NCBI GenBank assembly: GCA_011174825.1
Contig: DUEZ01000069.1
Location: 38,858 to 102,857, forward strand
Length of the DNA: 64,000 nucleotides
Origin: Anaerolineae bacterium
GTDB lineage: Bacteria > Chloroflexota > Anaerolineae > Anaerolineales > E44-bin32
Direction: 5' to 3'
The stretch's first letter is position 1; every line of letters begins with the position of its first letter. A program made the position numbers and the translations under genes. This document shows, piece after piece, positions 35,696-47,408 of this stretch. A model generated the notes under the pieces. That model did not search any database. It was not told the origin of the DNA and was given only the letters and a program-made list of their open reading frames with translations.

Positions 35696-36922
35696 CTAAC
35701 GATCTACGTCACCCAAGACCGCATCAAGACTACTGATAATGGCGACCAAATCAGCTACCAGGTACCCCCGCGCCATGACCGGGATCGCCTGGACAGTCGC
35801 AAAGCTAGGGGTGCGGAAATGGACCCTATATGGTTTTGGCCCACCGTCACCCTCAAGATAGCATCCCAACTCTCCCCGCGGTGATTCAACTGCCACAAAA
35901 ACTGATCCCTTTGGCGCTGGGAACCCCTCCGTCCAAAGTTTGAAATGATGGATCAGCGCTTCCATGCTTGTGCCAAGTTCTGAGCGTGGAGGGGGCACAA
36001 ATTTTCGATTGTCGCTTCGCACCGGTCCACCAGGGATGTTATCAAGTGCTTGCTGAACGATCCGTAAGGACTGACGAAACTCCTGCACACGAACCTGATA
36101 GCGATCGTACACATCCCCAGTAGATCCGACAGGAATCTCAAAATCATACTTCTCGTAACCACTATAGGGATTGGCCTTACGTAGATCGAACTTCACACCG
36201 GCTGCACGTAAATTGGGACCAGTTAGTCCCCAACGGAGGGCATCCTCTGCCGAGATCCCGCCAATGCCTTTCGTTCGATCGAGATAAATCGGATTCTTTG
36301 ATAGCAGCGCTTCGTACTGTTTGATCCGTTGGGGAAAGATGCGCACGAAATCACGCACGGCATCCTCAAACCCATCGGGAACATCGCGCCAAAGTCCTCC
36401 GGGACGGAAGAATGCGGTCATCATCCGTCCACCAGAGCACATCTCAAAAATATCGAGGATGATCTCTCGTTCGCGGAAGCAGTATAGGAAAACCGACATC
36501 GCCCCGGTATCGAGTGCGTGCGTGGCGAGAAAAACGAGATGTGAGGCGATACGCTGCAACTCCGTCAGGAGCACCCGTATCACCTGAGCTCTTTCCGGGA
36601 CATCCAGATCAACCAGTTTTTCAACCGCGAGGCAGTAACAAAGGTTGTTGCCTATGTTGTTGAGATAATCCATACGATCAGTCATCACCAAGGCCTTCTC
36701 GTAGGCTTTGGCTTCCATATTCTTCTCGATCCCAGTATGAAGGAAACCAATGTCGGGCACACAATTGACGACCCGCTCCCCGTCCAGCTCCAGTAACAAA
36801 CGAAGCACACCGTGGGTGCTCGGATGCTGAGGACCCATGTTGAGCAGGACGGTCTCGCCTTCGATCGCCCGATCGGAGACCAGATGCTTTAGTTCGTCAA
36901 GCCTGATATCCTTTTGCCGCAT
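35696..36922 (-). CDS. nuoD: NADH-quinone oxidoreductase subunit D
   Basis: A 408-residue subunit related to hydrogenase large subunits and forming the quinone site with NuoB. GPQHPSTHGVLRLLLELDGE at the start, LTGPNLRAAGVKFDLRKANPYSGYEKYDF and ESPRGELGCYLEGDGGPKPYRVHFRTPSF are diagnostic. Ends with the standard DAVLGDVDR. Separate gene, not fused to nuoC. Confidence 0.98.
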   Translation of the reverse strand: MRQKDIRLDELKHLVSDRAIEGETVLLNMGPQHPSTHGVLRLLLELDGERVVNCVPDIGFLHTGIEKNMEAKAYEKALVMTDRMDYLNNIGNNLCYCLAVEKLVDLDVPERAQVIRVLLTELQRIASHLVFLATHALDTGAMSVFLYCFREREIILDIFEMCSGGRMMTAFFRPGGLWRDVPDGFEDAVRDFVRIFPQRIKQYEALLSKNPIYLDRTKGIGGISAEDALRWGLTGPNLRAAGVKFDLRKANPYSGYEKYDFEIPVGSTGDVYDRYQVRVQEFRQSLRIVQQALDNIPGGPVRSDNRKFVPPPRSELGTSMEALIHHFKLWTEGFPAPKGSVFVAVESPRGELGCYLEGDGGPKPYRVHFRTPSFATVQAIPVMARGYLVADLVAIISSLDAVLGDVDR

Positions 36923-36953
36923 TCGAAACGAACCTCATTCGATCCGTTAACCA

Positions 36954-37469
36954 TTACTCTTTCGCGTATGGTTTACGTCGATCGATCTCGTCAAAGTTGA
37001 AACTGAACTGGATCTCCTCATAACCTAGAGGATAATCCTTACGCAATGGGTGGCCTTCCCAGTCGTAAGGCATAAGTATTCGTCTTAAATCGGAGTGACC
37101 AGAGAAGTTGATGCCGAACATGTCGTAGACCTCACGCTCATGCCAATTGGCATTCGGGAAGATCGTTTCAACTGTCGGTAATTCAAGCGTAGTGCTATGA
37201 ATGGGTACACGTAAACCCATGAATACCTTATGCTTCAGGCTATACAGTTGATAAATAACAGCGAAGCGTGGTTCTTCCGGCCAGTAATCCACAGCCGTGA
37301 GATCGGCCAACAAGTCGAATTCATGGTTCGATTTCAGGTAGCCGCAGGCTTCTTCGATGGCTTCCCGTGCTAGTACAACCGTTGTCTGAGCGCGGAAAAC
37401 ACTGACGGAAAGCACCTGTTCTCCGAGCTTACTTCTTAATCCTACGATGGCTTTCTCGATGTGACTCAT
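36954..37469 (-). CDS. nuoC: NADH-quinone oxidoreductase subunit C
   Basis: About 171 residues. [45 protein letters not shown] and [13 protein letters not shown] are the 30-kDa subunit signature. A GTG at 37490 is an alternative start; the ATG at 37469 begins the conserved part and has AGAGG close upstream. Confidence 0.96.
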   Translation of the reverse strand: MSHIEKAIVGLRSKLGEQVLSVSVFRAQTTVVLAREAIEEACGYLKSNHEFDLLADLTAVDYWPEEPRFAVIYQLYSLKHKVFMGLRVPIHSTTLELPTVETIFPNANWHEREVYDMFGINFSGHSDLRRILMPYDWEGHPLRKDYPLGYEEIQFSFNFDEIDRRKPYAKE

Positions 37470-37542
37470 CAGCCTCTTTTCCCCAGGCACATCAAGCTAA
37501 CCGGCACCTTGTGAGGCATCGGCCGGTCTTGCGCTTATTCAA

Positions 37543-38025
37543 TTAGGACCAATGATCGATCTTCTCGCTCGTTACCTTCTCGTAAAGCGTCAAAACACCA
37601 TGGATTAATCCCTCAGGGCGAGGCGGGCAACCAGCGACATAAACGTCAACCGGGACGATCTCGTCCACTCCGGGCACAATGGCGTAGTTGTTGAAGATAC
37701 CGCCACAAGAGCAACAATCCCCCATAGCGAGAACCCACTTTGGATCCGGCATTTGATCATAGAGTCGCCGTAGGACCGGTGCCATCTTGCGTGATACTCG
37801 CCCGGCGACGATCATCAAATCGCTCTGTCGGGGGCTGGCGCGCATCAACTCCATCCCAAAACGACTCATGTCATAATCCGATGCCTGGGCTGCCATCATC
37901 TCAATAGCACAGCACGCGAGACCGAACAACATCGGCCACATCGCTCTTGTCCGACTCCAATTCACAACCTGTTCAAGTGTGGTCGTCACCACGCCGAAAT
38001 TACCGAGTTTACTTTCTACTCCCAT
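37543..38025 (-). CDS. nuoB: NADH-quinone oxidoreductase subunit B
   Basis: About 160 residues. The N2-cluster ligands are visible: the Cys pair in [16 protein letters not shown] in [16 protein letters not shown], and CPPRPEGL. The frame opens at a GTG at 38046, but GGGAG 7 nt before the ATG at 38025 supports the shorter start. Overlaps nuoA by 10 bp. Confidence 0.97.
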   Translation of the reverse strand: MGVESKLGNFGVVTTTLEQVVNWSRTRAMWPMLFGLACCAIEMMAAQASDYDMSRFGMELMRASPRQSDLMIVAGRVSRKMAPVLRRLYDQMPDPKWVLAMGDCCSCGGIFNNYAIVPGVDEIVPVDVYVAGCPPRPEGLIHGVLTLYEKVTSEKIDHWS

Positions 38026-38372
38026 TCCAATGCTCCCTTCTTCCACGCGTATATAAAACCTACCAATAAAACCAAGACAAAGATCACCATCTCAATCAGG
38101 CCAAGGATTTTGATCTCACGCAATACCACCGCCCATGGGAGCAGGAAGATGATCTCGATGTCAAAGAGAATGAAGAGGACCGCCACCAAATAGAAGTGAA
38201 CCGACATGCGCCGAGTGCCAGGACCGATCGGTCGCATGCCTGATTCGTAGGTGTCAGATTTTCGAGCTGTGGGACGACGAGGACCAAAGAGGTGGCCGAG
38301 CAACACAGCTATAAAAGCCACGGCAGTAGCCAGGACGATCAAAACGGCAATGGGGAGGTAGTCACTAGGCAT
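38016..38372 (-). CDS. nuoA: NADH-quinone oxidoreductase subunit A
   Basis: A 118-residue three-helix subunit opening the operon. [42 protein letters not shown] is the signature. GAGG precedes the ATG by 5 nt. Confidence 0.97.
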   Translation of the reverse strand: MPSDYLPIAVLIVLATAVAFIAVLLGHLFGPRRPTARKSDTYESGMRPIGPGTRRMSVHFYLVAVLFILFDIEIIFLLPWAVVLREIKILGLIEMVIFVLVLLVGFIYAWKKGALEWE

Positions 38373-38440
38373 TCCAACCTCATAAGGTGGTCCGTGGACC
38401 TACCGATTCTCTTCAAGTTTGATCGTGCAAAACTTTGTCC

Positions 38441-38469
38441 ATTTTATCACTAGCGATAGCCTACCTCAA
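38441..38469 (-). promoter_or_regulatory. Promoter of the nuo operon
   Basis: -35 TTGAGG (38464-38469), 17-bp spacer ending TGA (extended -10), -10 TAAAAT (38441-38446). Transcription would start about 60 nt before nuoA and run through all fourteen genes. Confidence 0.7.
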
Positions 38470-39152
38470 ACATACGTGTCACGATAATTACTCCCCTCCT
38501 ATTCCAAACGGTCATATGTCATAAACTTAATGCCATTGGGAGAGAACAAGACAGAAACGCATCTTCGGGTCTTTATCTTCCCGCGAGCTTGAAGCTCGCG
38601 GGAACCTAGAAAAATGTAGGGGCAACCTGTCGATCGCCCTTCGACATCAAACATTCCAATCCGCGCCGGTAATCCTGAAGATTCTCCGAATGACTTCTCG
38701 AAAGTGTCATTCCACACGCTGATAGGCGCGATAAATCCCCGCGGTGTAACAAATCTTAAATCATCGTCGGGATTCTTCGCTCGCTATGCCGAAGATCCCG
38801 CTCAAAGTTAAGTGGCCACCGACAGTCAGGTATGGTAGCCTAAACTGCCGGATAATTAAGAGAGAAATGCGTTGGATCCGGTATTGTATCCTATGCCACT
38901 GTAATTAGAGTAAATGTGGACATATTTCAATTACCCACTTGATTTAACATGCTCTATCACTATGGGAACGTAGGATTCCATAAATGAAAGTCATCCTGAG
39001 CCTGTCGAAGGATGACGCATAACTGTGGTACGCACCCTTCGACTGGCTCAGGGTGCTTATACCTCCAGAATACATCTAATATTCATTGACAGAGCTGTAG
39101 GAGAATCCAAAAAATCTCGAAAGAACAGGGTTAGCTCTGGGGATAAGCGGTC
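38470..39152. repeat. Repeat-rich gap between nuo and rpoD
   Basis: No gene is supported. A perfect 13-bp-arm hairpin TTCCCGCGAGCTT / AAGCTCGCGGGAA lies at 38578-38604. A degraded GTAGGGGCA palindrome lies at about 38616-38642. GGGATTCTTCGCTCGC at 38764 belongs to the GAATC family. At 38993-39056, CATCCTGAGCCTGTCGAAGG faces CCCTTCGACTGGCTCAGG. A 72-codon frame inside is repeat translation. Confidence 0.7.
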
Positions 39153-40724
39153 TTAGGAGAGATAATCACGCAGATGACGACTGCGCGTGGGGTGGCGCAA
39201 CTTCCGCAGCGCCTTGGCTTCGATCTGACGGATACGCTCGCGGGTGACCTTGAAATGTCTGCCGACCTCTTCTAAAGTGTAGTCCTTCCCATCCCGCAGC
39301 CCAAATCGCATCTCAAGTACCTGCCGCTCTCGCTCCGTGAGTACGGATAGCGCGTTCTGGACTTGTTCTTTAAGCAATTCCCGCGCGGCTGCATCAACGG
39401 GTTCGGGCATGGTTTCATCTTCGATGAAATCACCCAGTTGACTCGACTCTTCAGCCCCAACCGGGGTTTCTAAGGACATCGGCTCCTGTGCAATACGGAT
39501 AATTCGTCGAACTCGGGCAGCAGCTCTGCGCCACTTGCGCTCAAGAGCTGGATCTATGGGTTCACCCTCATCTCTGGACCGAATGGCCAAGACCTCCTCA
39601 GGCTCGAGTAATTCCATCTCCAAAGCCAACTCCTCGGAGGTCGGCTCCCGACCAAATTCTTGCACCAGACGACGTTGAATGCGCATCAAGCGGTTGATGG
39701 TCTCAAACATATGCACTGGGATGCGAATGGTCCGGGCTTGGTCAGCGATCGCGCGACTGATCGCCTGACGGATCCACCAGGTAGCATAGGTGCTAAACTT
39801 ATACCCCTTTGCGGGATCAAACTTCTCCACTGCGCGTAGCAATCCTATGTTCCCTTCCTGAATTAAATCCAAGAAGGCGATCCCCCGTCCCATGTAACGC
39901 TTGGCCACACTGACCACTAAGCGAAGATTCGCTCGGATTAAGGCAGCTTGTGCCTCTTCGGCCCGAATCATGATCGTTCGCGCTTGTGCTCTTAGCTCTT
40001 CCGAATCTGGCAACCAACGTTTAAATGTGCGAATGTTGGGGAAACGCTTACCCTCCGCCAAACGCTCAGTGAGCCGAGTTTGGACTTCTGTAGGGAAGAG
40101 GTATAGCGCCAGGAAAACCTCCAGTGCGTTACGGGCGACGTGCTCCCAAGTCGGATCAGACCCCCACAGCTCATTATCGAGCCATGCACGTAAGTAAGAG
40201 ACCGTTTCGTTTGTCCATGTTTGTCGAAGATAGCGAGCTTCTTCAATGATGAGCTGCAGGTCAGGCTCTGATTGCTTCAGACGTCGTGCGTCTTCGATCA
40301 CCCGCTTCCACGCGGTCCTCAGGTCATCGAACAAGGCCTGTTGAACTGCAACGACGGTGTCCGCAATCCTGCGACGAGAAGCTCGGCCCGACGTGAGCAA
40401 CTCCAAACGGTGCGCGGCTTCCATGCGAACCGACAGCCAGAGCTCTTGATCTGGGCTTAGCAACTCGACGCGACCGATCTCTTTTAGATAGAGTCGTACA
40501 GGGTCATCACTTAGTTCGAGCGTAAGAGAAAGCTCACTGGTTTCAGGGCCCTCCTCCACAAGCCCCTCAACTTGCGCAGTGAGTTCCTCAAAATCTGGTT
40601 CAACCTCTAGAGATTTGCCGTCGACGACATCAACTGCATCGTCTGGGTCAATAAGAACCGAATCATGAGTCTCAAGTTCATGTTCCTGAAATTCATCGTC
40701 TGACGCTGACTTGCGCTTACTCAT
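39153..40724 (-). CDS. rpoD: Primary RNA polymerase sigma factor (sigma-70)
   Basis: A 523-residue sigma-70. Region 1.2 ([22 protein letters not shown]), region 2 ([22 protein letters not shown] and [18 protein letters not shown]), region 3 and region 4 ([31 protein letters not shown]) are all present, plus a non-conserved insertion of about 150 residues between 1.2 and 2.1. Group 1 status is inferred from this and from its place after dnaG, as in the classical macromolecular synthesis operon. GGTGAG precedes the ATG. Confidence 0.95.
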   Translation of the reverse strand: MSKRKSASDDEFQEHELETHDSVLIDPDDAVDVVDGKSLEVEPDFEELTAQVEGLVEEGPETSELSLTLELSDDPVRLYLKEIGRVELLSPDQELWLSVRMEAAHRLELLTSGRASRRRIADTVVAVQQALFDDLRTAWKRVIEDARRLKQSEPDLQLIIEEARYLRQTWTNETVSYLRAWLDNELWGSDPTWEHVARNALEVFLALYLFPTEVQTRLTERLAEGKRFPNIRTFKRWLPDSEELRAQARTIMIRAEEAQAALIRANLRLVVSVAKRYMGRGIAFLDLIQEGNIGLLRAVEKFDPAKGYKFSTYATWWIRQAISRAIADQARTIRIPVHMFETINRLMRIQRRLVQEFGREPTSEELALEMELLEPEEVLAIRSRDEGEPIDPALERKWRRAAARVRRIIRIAQEPMSLETPVGAEESSQLGDFIEDETMPEPVDAAARELLKEQVQNALSVLTERERQVLEMRFGLRDGKDYTLEEVGRHFKVTRERIRQIEAKALRKLRHPTRSRHLRDYLS

Positions 40725-40759
40725 CGATGCTCACCATCCCTGGATGATCAAACTCTTTG

Positions 40760-42667
40760 TTATAAACGGGTCGGCCCAGATAGGGCTCGATCCAATCGTT
40801 CCTTCTGAGATGCAATACGTTGTACTTCGCGGGTATGGTGCCAAAGGTCTTCATGCAGTTCTTCATCGGTGATCTCGATTTCCTGGACTGCTTGAAGTTG
40901 GAACCTGAGATGGTTTAGAGCTAATTCTAATCTGCGCTTCCGCAGGCGCAAGAAATTAGCCATTATTCCCTCGAGCACTCTCGGTAGTCTAAAATCCAAC
41001 TCAGCCATCTCTACAAGGAACGAATCTGCCAACGCGGTGAGGGAAGGCTCTAACTGATTCCTCCAGTGCTGTATCGGTTCCTCTTCATCCTGAGCCAAGG
41101 CCTCACGAACCGCTTGAAAAAGAACTCTATGATCCGTTCCTGCAAAATCCTGAGGTGATACTCTCCCAAGATCAAGAGCCTGCAATTGCCGATCGATGCG
41201 ATAGAGTAACTCAGGATCACTTAGCAACACACCTAGGCAAAAGCGTTCGATGGGTGCTTCAACCCGAGTGCTCACCAAGCCTTCTAAGGATACCTCCGCT
41301 GAAGGAGCTTTGCGAGTCCTACGCCTTGAAGGTTTTGGGCGTAAGGGCATCAACGCCCGTTCATCCAACCTCAATCTCCTGGCAAGGTTCTGCCGATATG
41401 CTTCCCGCTCGATTGGGTCTGCTACATCCTCGATCAAAGGGAGGACTTGCTGGACGATTTCCGCCTTGACCTTGGGATCTTCAAGATCTCGATCAGTGGT
41501 CAAGACCTCAAGGACATAATCCACCACAGTCTTAGCTTCACCGAGCATCGCCGGCCACGCAGATGGATCTTCAGAAACGACCTCATCGGGGTCAACCCCC
41601 TCAGGAAGTGTAATAACACGAATGTCGGCATCAATCCGTCCTTCATGACGTACCAAACCACGTGCGTCGAAGACCGGATCGGGTTGTCGATCTAGAGTCT
41701 CACGAGCGATGGTTAACCCGCGCAAGGTTGCTTGACTACCAGCAAGATCCGCGTCTAGAGCTAGAACGATACGTCGACTGTACCGTTTCAGTAAACGCAG
41801 TTGATTCTCAGATAGCGCCGTTCCCATAGGCGAGACCACATTCGCGAAACCCGCTTGGTTCAAGGCGATCACGTCCATATATCCTTCAACAATCACTGCT
41901 TGATCGGCCGTCCTGATCGCCTTGCGTGCTTTATCCAGCCCGTAAAGTATCCGACCCTTATCAAAAAGTGGGGTCTGTGGGGAATTAATGAACTTTGGTA
42001 CGTCCTTGGGATCAACCACCCTCCCACCAAATCCGACCATCCGACCTCTTGCATCTCTGATGGGGATCATGATCCGGTGACGAAATCGATCGTAATAACC
42101 TCCCCCTTCACGTTCGGTAACCATCCCTGAGTCAACCAATTCCGCTTCGCTGTAACCTTTATCCAAGAGGTAGCTGAGTGTAGTGTCCCAAGCCTTTGGG
42201 GCATAGCCGATCTCGAAGGTCTCGAGGGCATCATCGCTCAATTGGCGAGTGTGAAGATACTCAAGCACGGCTGAACCTTCTGATGTTTGGAGAAGATTAT
42301 GCCGATAGAAAGTCACCGCTTCTTCCATCAATTCTCGCAAACGACGGTGAGCTTCTTCTTCGGCACTATCTTCCGGGCCTCGTGGTTTGAGTTCTACGCC
42401 TACCCGCTTCGCCAAGTAGCGTAAGGTTTCCGAGAAATCCCAACCCTCCTTCTTCATCAAAAAACTAAATACATCTCCCCCCTCATTGCATGCGCCAAAA
42501 CAGCGCCACGTGCCGCTATCAGGGAAAACGGCAAAGGCCGGCGTGCGAGTGTTCGGATGGAATGGACAGAATCCTGAGAAGTTCTTGCCAGATTTTCGTA
42601 ATTTAACAGACTCGCCAATGACCTCGACGATATCAATTCGATCCTTGACTTCGTCTATCACGCTCAT
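40760..42667 (-). CDS. dnaG: DNA primase DnaG
   Basis: A 635-residue primase making RNA primers for replication. The N-terminal zinc ribbon reads FCPFHPNTRTPAFAVFPDSG then WRCFGACNEGG (CHCC type). The TOPRIM region includes VIVEGYMDVIALNQAGFANVV and LALDADLAGSQA. A long C-terminal helical region should bind the DnaB helicase. The frame begins with TTG at 42670, but the ATG next to it is preferred. It is 35 bp upstream of rpoD and likely co-transcribed. Confidence 0.97.
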   Translation of the reverse strand: MSVIDEVKDRIDIVEVIGESVKLRKSGKNFSGFCPFHPNTRTPAFAVFPDSGTWRCFGACNEGGDVFSFLMKKEGWDFSETLRYLAKRVGVELKPRGPEDSAEEEAHRRLRELMEEAVTFYRHNLLQTSEGSAVLEYLHTRQLSDDALETFEIGYAPKAWDTTLSYLLDKGYSEAELVDSGMVTEREGGGYYDRFRHRIMIPIRDARGRMVGFGGRVVDPKDVPKFINSPQTPLFDKGRILYGLDKARKAIRTADQAVIVEGYMDVIALNQAGFANVVSPMGTALSENQLRLLKRYSRRIVLALDADLAGSQATLRGLTIARETLDRQPDPVFDARGLVRHEGRIDADIRVITLPEGVDPDEVVSEDPSAWPAMLGEAKTVVDYVLEVLTTDRDLEDPKVKAEIVQQVLPLIEDVADPIEREAYRQNLARRLRLDERALMPLRPKPSRRRTRKAPSAEVSLEGLVSTRVEAPIERFCLGVLLSDPELLYRIDRQLQALDLGRVSPQDFAGTDHRVLFQAVREALAQDEEEPIQHWRNQLEPSLTALADSFLVEMAELDFRLPRVLEGIMANFLRLRKRRLELALNHLRFQLQAVQEIEITDEELHEDLWHHTREVQRIASQKERLDRALSGPTRL

Positions 42668-43213
42668 CAATCGAATTGCCCTTCTCCAACTTCCCTCATG
42701 ACCGTCATTTACTGAAAGTAGAAAGTTGAATGGCCTAAGGACAGGTGCTAATCTTACTAGTGCTGAATCATTCTACGTCCGGATACCTCGCCATTTAACC
42801 GCTGTCTGAGCTAGCTAAATCCTCTACATGAGGGGCAGATTATAGCCTCCGGCTCATCTCCTAACAACTCTCCCGGCATCATCAGGAGGAGAATGAGATG
42901 AGATACGCATTGTGTATGTGCAAGAATCACGCCTAAGCACGCCATTATTCAAAGAAGTCAGCTGGTCTACAAATCTGCCACGATCCAATAACCATCACTC
43001 TGATATCTGCTCTGCCGTGTGCTAAATATATTTGTCGAAGTTATAACAAGCCCAAAATCTATAAAGTAGTAAACCAGGGATTCACCTCTAAATCCTCGCA
43101 CATGAAAGGTGCTTATGCAGATCGTGATGAGCCATGTTTACCGACTATATTGAAGCGCTTTGATTTCGGGTTTGGATGATTATCTTCTACGTGATTAACA
43201 CTCGTTGGTAGAT
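42668..43213. other. 546-bp gap between glyS and dnaG
   Basis: No gene of normal size. On the plus strand, a very strong GGAGGA lies before an ATG at 42898 that opens a 12-codon frame ending at 42936; whether it is translated is unknown. The dnaG-rpoD promoter must lie here on the minus strand but no clear pair was found. Confidence 0.4.
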
Positions 43214-46213
43214 TTAGAAACCCTCCAATTTCGACATATCAGCAACACCATCTGCCAGGGCGACGATTCGCTGGAGCAGTGCAAGCCGGTTTGTGCGCAG
43301 CTTATTATCCTCGGTCATCACGAGAACCTCGTCGAAAAAGGTGTCGATCGTGGGAATCATAGGCTCGAAAGCTCCAAGGAAATCATCAACTGAGCCAGGG
43401 GTAAGCGAACGATCTTCTGCCTGTTCAAGGGCGGCATACAAAGCACGTGTTTCCTGCTCCACGAATCCCTGGGGGTTAAGCTCATAGATTGTTTCAATGT
43501 CGCGTGTGATTCGAGCACAGCGGGCATAAGCTTGTAGAATCTGCAACCAATTCTTTCGCTTCCTCCACAGCTCGAATTCTCTCACTGCTTGCGCGGCACC
43601 CGCTGGATCATGACCCTGCTCTGCTAAAACAGCCTCGACAACATCATAGGGATAGCCTTCATTCAACATATACGTCTGCTGGCGGGTGATGATGAAATCC
43701 AAGCAAGCTTCTTGCTCCTTTTTTTGTGGTTCAATCGGTAAGCCCTCAAAAGCCTGCCTCAAGGCTACCCGCAGATCAAATCGAATGCCATGGTTTATGA
43801 GTATTTGCACCAATCCAATTGCAGTACGACGCATCGCATATGGGTCTCGAGCACCCGTTGGCTGCAAACCTGCGGCAAATAAGCCCATCAGAGTGTCCAA
43901 ACGATCTGCCAACCCTACAATCCATCCTGGTCGAGATTGTGGTAATCGATCCCCTGCGAAGCGAGGTAGATGATGTTCGAAAATCGCTTCAGCGACTTCG
44001 GACGGTTCTCCCTGACGCCGCGCGTACTCACGCCCCATCTCTCCTTGTAGGGAAGTCATTTCAACCACCATCTGGGTTGCAAGATCGGCTTTGGACAGGT
44101 GTGCTGCGCGCAGGGCGATTTGTTCTTCCTCTGAGTTCAAGCTCATGTCCTGCGCCAGAATTGCGGTCAAACGTTCAATACGGTTGACCTTATCCAACAT
44201 GGAACCTAGCTCAGTTTGAAAGACCATCGTCGCCAGCCGCGGCAGGTATGCGTTCAATGGCTGCTGAATATCCCTTTCAATGAAATAAGCCGCATCGGCA
44301 AAGCGAGCCTCAATGACATGCTCATTGCCTCTGGTGACTACCTCCAGATGCTCCCTTCCACCATTACGTACTGTGATAAAGTACGGCAGTAACATACCCT
44401 TCCGTTCGACGGGGAAGCAACGCTGATGTTTCTTCATCACCGAGATCAAAACCTGCCGTGGTAATTTGAGGTAGGCTTTATCGAAACTCCCACGAAATGC
44501 TGTCGGCTTTTCAACCAAGTTGGTCACCTCGGAGAGAAGTGTTGCATCATCAACCAATTCGCCATCGATCTCCTCGGCTAATTGTGTAATTTGACCTTCG
44601 ATTGTTGCCTTGCGTACCTCAAAATCCAACAAAATCCCCTGTTCCTCGAGTGTTGAAAGATATTCACCCGGGCTGCCGATCTTAACCGATTCTGGTTCGA
44701 CAAAGCGGAGCAGGTATGTCCGACGATCCGCATATAGACCAGCGTACTCAAAGGGTACAACATACTTCTCATGCAAAGATACAAGCCATCGAATCGGACG
44801 CGAGAAAGCAACTCCAGTTTGATTCCAACGCATAGGGTTCTCAAAACGAAGATCAGCGATCAAATTTAGTAATTTCTCCCTCAACACCTCATGAGCCGAT
44901 GAACCTGGTTGACGAATTTCTGCAAACACATACCGTCCGCCATCTTGCTCACGGACTTCCAAATCCAGCACGGAAACCCCTTGACTCCGAGCGAAGCCTT
45001 CTGCGGCTGCGGTAGGACTTCCCCCCTCATCGAAAGCCCTATCAGCAGGAGGACCTTTCACGATGAGAATTTGTTCAGCCTGTGAGGGAGCCAAATCTTC
45101 AACATACACCACGATCCGTCTCGGGGTGCCCATGATCTGGATTTGACCGTGCTCAAGGTGGCTCTCGTTTAGCATCTCGGCTACTGACCGGCTGAGTTGT
45201 TCCAGTGCCCCGTTAAGCTCATCCACTGGAAGTTCTTCAGTCCCTATCTCGAGAAGAAACGGCGCGGGTCTGTCAGGCGGCAGCACATCATCATCTTTAC
45301 GTTTCAGTTCGGGCTTAGGAACTTGCCACCGACCTCTCCATGGATAACCGAGCTCTTCACGATGGGCTAAGTACGCTTCAGCCACACGCTGCGCCAGGTC
45401 TCTCATACGACCAAAGAGAGTCGCCCTCTCAGTGACACCAACTGCTCCCCTGGCATCCAGAAGATTGAAAGTATGAGAACATTTGAGGACGTAATCATGC
45501 GCCGGTAACACTAAGTTCGCCTTTAGACAACTTTCAGCCTCGGCTTCGAACTCGTCATACATTGTTCTTAAACGTTCGACATCCGCAATTTCGAAATTGT
45601 ACTGGCTATGTTCCTGCTCAGCTCTGAGGTAAATATCCCCATAGGAGAGGTGTTCATTCCATCGGATGTTGACAAAACTGTCCACATTCTGTAAAGCGAG
45701 CAGAATGCGCTCCAGACCATAGGTGATCTCAACGGATACCGGATTAAGCGCTTGACCCCCAGCTTGCTGAAAATAGGTGAACTGGGTGATCTCCTGTCCG
45801 TCCAACCAAACTTCCCAACCCAATCCCCAGGCACCGAGCGTGGGAGCTACCCAGTTGTCCTCAACGAAACGGAAATCGTGCTTCGCTGGATCGATCCCCA
45901 AAGCGACCAATGAGCGTAAGAAACGCTCTTGTGGATCACCAGGATCGGGTTTCAAGATCACCTGGAATTGGTAGTAGTGCTGCCATCGATTAGGATTTTC
46001 GCCATAGCGACCATCCGTGGGTCGGATCGAGGGCTCGACATAAGCCACCCACCAAGGTTCAGGACCGAGGACACGCAGAAAAGTAGCCGGATTAAAGGTG
46101 CCTGCCCCGACCTCTGTGTGATAAGGCTGCCAAAGAATACACCCTTGATCAGCCCAATACTGCTGCAAGTTAAGGATTAATGATTGCATGGTAGGAGGTT
46201 GCTTTTCGGACAC
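43214..46213 (-). CDS. glyQS: Glycyl-tRNA synthetase, fused alpha and beta chains
   Basis: A 999-residue single-chain bacterial GlyRS. The first 300 residues are the catalytic alpha part ([32 protein letters not shown] and [13 protein letters not shown]); the rest is the tRNA-binding beta part, beginning at [18 protein letters not shown] and ending with an anticodon-binding helical domain. Most bacteria have separate glyQ and glyS; fused forms are known in a few lineages. GAGG 8 nt before a GTG at 46213 supports that start over a TTG at 46219. It follows recO by 16 bp. Confidence 0.96.
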   Translation of the reverse strand: MSEKQPPTMQSLILNLQQYWADQGCILWQPYHTEVGAGTFNPATFLRVLGPEPWWVAYVEPSIRPTDGRYGENPNRWQHYYQFQVILKPDPGDPQERFLRSLVALGIDPAKHDFRFVEDNWVAPTLGAWGLGWEVWLDGQEITQFTYFQQAGGQALNPVSVEITYGLERILLALQNVDSFVNIRWNEHLSYGDIYLRAEQEHSQYNFEIADVERLRTMYDEFEAEAESCLKANLVLPAHDYVLKCSHTFNLLDARGAVGVTERATLFGRMRDLAQRVAEAYLAHREELGYPWRGRWQVPKPELKRKDDDVLPPDRPAPFLLEIGTEELPVDELNGALEQLSRSVAEMLNESHLEHGQIQIMGTPRRIVVYVEDLAPSQAEQILIVKGPPADRAFDEGGSPTAAAEGFARSQGVSVLDLEVREQDGGRYVFAEIRQPGSSAHEVLREKLLNLIADLRFENPMRWNQTGVAFSRPIRWLVSLHEKYVVPFEYAGLYADRRTYLLRFVEPESVKIGSPGEYLSTLEEQGILLDFEVRKATIEGQITQLAEEIDGELVDDATLLSEVTNLVEKPTAFRGSFDKAYLKLPRQVLISVMKKHQRCFPVERKGMLLPYFITVRNGGREHLEVVTRGNEHVIEARFADAAYFIERDIQQPLNAYLPRLATMVFQTELGSMLDKVNRIERLTAILAQDMSLNSEEEQIALRAAHLSKADLATQMVVEMTSLQGEMGREYARRQGEPSEVAEAIFEHHLPRFAGDRLPQSRPGWIVGLADRLDTLMGLFAAGLQPTGARDPYAMRRTAIGLVQILINHGIRFDLRVALRQAFEGLPIEPQKKEQEACLDFIITRQQTYMLNEGYPYDVVEAVLAEQGHDPAGAAQAVREFELWRKRKNWLQILQAYARCARITRDIETIYELNPQGFVEQETRALYAALEQAEDRSLTPGSVDDFLGAFEPMIPTIDTFFDEVLVMTEDNKLRTNRLALLQRIVALADGVADMSKLEGF

Positions 46214-46229
46214 GATCAATACCTCAAAA

Positions 46230-47021
46230 TTACACCTTATTTGGTTCGACTCCTTCTTGTTTCATTCGAAGTACTCGCCGAATAAAATCCGGGGCATGTA
46301 ATTTCCTCTCCAGCAAGTAACTTACGTAATCCTCTATCAGTCGATCTACTCCTTTGTAAATCTTGGGACGGATTTGCGTTGATGTCGCGACTTGAAACGG
46401 GCTGCGCACAAAGTGACGTAGAACCTTTAGCTCAGTAAGCGAGATAGGACGGGCGTCTCCATGCACGGGACCACAAACAGGGCAGAGTATCCCGCCATCC
46501 GCTGCGGAAAAGAATTGGTCCCGTGGACGAATCTCCTCTCCACAACCTACGCAACGAAACAATTCCGGACGATAACCCACTTGATCAAGTAAACGTAACT
46601 CATAGAAAAGCATGGTAGCCGATGGATCTTCCCCAGAGATAAGGCGCTCTAGCGTGTTTATTAATAAGCGATAGAGCGTCTGATTCTCCTCCCGTTCAAC
46701 GGTAAAGCGGTCCAACAATTCAACCGCATAAGACGCCTGCCCAAAACGGATCAAATCCCCCTGAATCCCAGGATAGGTCTCAATCGCCTCAGCTTGGGTG
46801 ATGATATCCAATTCGCGGCCGCGTGCCAAGAGCAGCTTCACTCGTGTGAAGGGTTCTAAGTGACCTGCTTTACGCGAACTTGGACGACGTGCTCCCTTGG
46901 CAACCAATCGCAGCTTGCCACGATCCAATGAGTAAACGGTAAGCAAGCGATCCGCTTCACCTAGATCCTGCCTTCGAAGCACGACCGCTTCGGTACGGTA
47001 AACCCTTTCACGGGAGAGCAT
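46230..47021 (-). CDS. recO: DNA repair protein RecO
   Basis: About 263 residues. The N-terminal OB fold is recognisable from [24 protein letters not shown], followed by the helical domain and a zinc motif ([21 protein letters not shown] then CPVC). RecO loads RecA with RecR in gap repair. The frame is open further upstream, but that part is unlike RecO. The ATG at 47021 stands 6 nt after TGG-TATAAT and has no ribosome-binding site, so the mRNA is probably leaderless. Confidence 0.93.
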   Translation of the reverse strand: MLSRERVYRTEAVVLRRQDLGEADRLLTVYSLDRGKLRLVAKGARRPSSRKAGHLEPFTRVKLLLARGRELDIITQAEAIETYPGIQGDLIRFGQASYAVELLDRFTVEREENQTLYRLLINTLERLISGEDPSATMLFYELRLLDQVGYRPELFRCVGCGEEIRPRDQFFSAADGGILCPVCGPVHGDARPISLTELKVLRHFVRSPFQVATSTQIRPKIYKGVDRLIEDYVSYLLERKLHAPDFIRRVLRMKQEGVEPNKV

Positions 47022-47027
47022 GACGGG

Positions 47028-47036
47028 ATTATACCA
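47028..47036 (-). promoter_or_regulatory. Extended -10 box of recO
   Basis: TGG-TATAAT, exactly consensus, 6 nt before the recO ATG. No clear -35. Transcription would begin at or beside the ATG. Confidence 0.65.
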
Positions 47037-47408
47037 GCGCTGAAGTTGGGAAGAGATAAAACGGTAAAGGGTGTAAGTCCCTGATAGGACAAACGGCATT
47101 CTGAGCCATGTGATGTAGGGGCGCAATTAATTGCGCCCTTACGACGTTTGAGTATCGCTGCCATTCTGAGCGTCCATGCTTGTTAAAGCCGTAGGGGCCA
47201 TTCATGAATTGCCTCTACTTTAACCAGGCTTCTTTTGGCCATCCTTCGACAAGCTCAGGACAGGGCTTTGAACAAGCAGGGTTAGTCTCAGGCACTATGT
47301 GAGAGGAATCGATGGACTGCACGGAATGTACAAAAGGGGAGATCTATCTTACAACTGCAGGACACTTCGCAACTCGTCCGTGGAAGGAACAAGCACATTC
47401 AAGACCTT
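47037..47408. other. Gap between recO and the CBS-domain gene
   Basis: No gene. Contains the GTAGGGGCG palindrome copy 3 and a CATCCTTCGACAAGCTCAGG unit at about 47240. Confidence 0.5.
47115..47142. repeat. GTAGGGGCG palindrome, copy 3
   Basis: The inner 20 nt GGGCGCAATT / AATTGCGCCC (47119-47138) is a perfect palindrome, flanked by GTAG and TTAC. Confidence 0.85.

Noticed and set aside
38499..38717. 72-codon minus-strand frame upstream of nuoA
   Set aside because: Covers a hairpin and repeat units; no ribosome-binding site or family.
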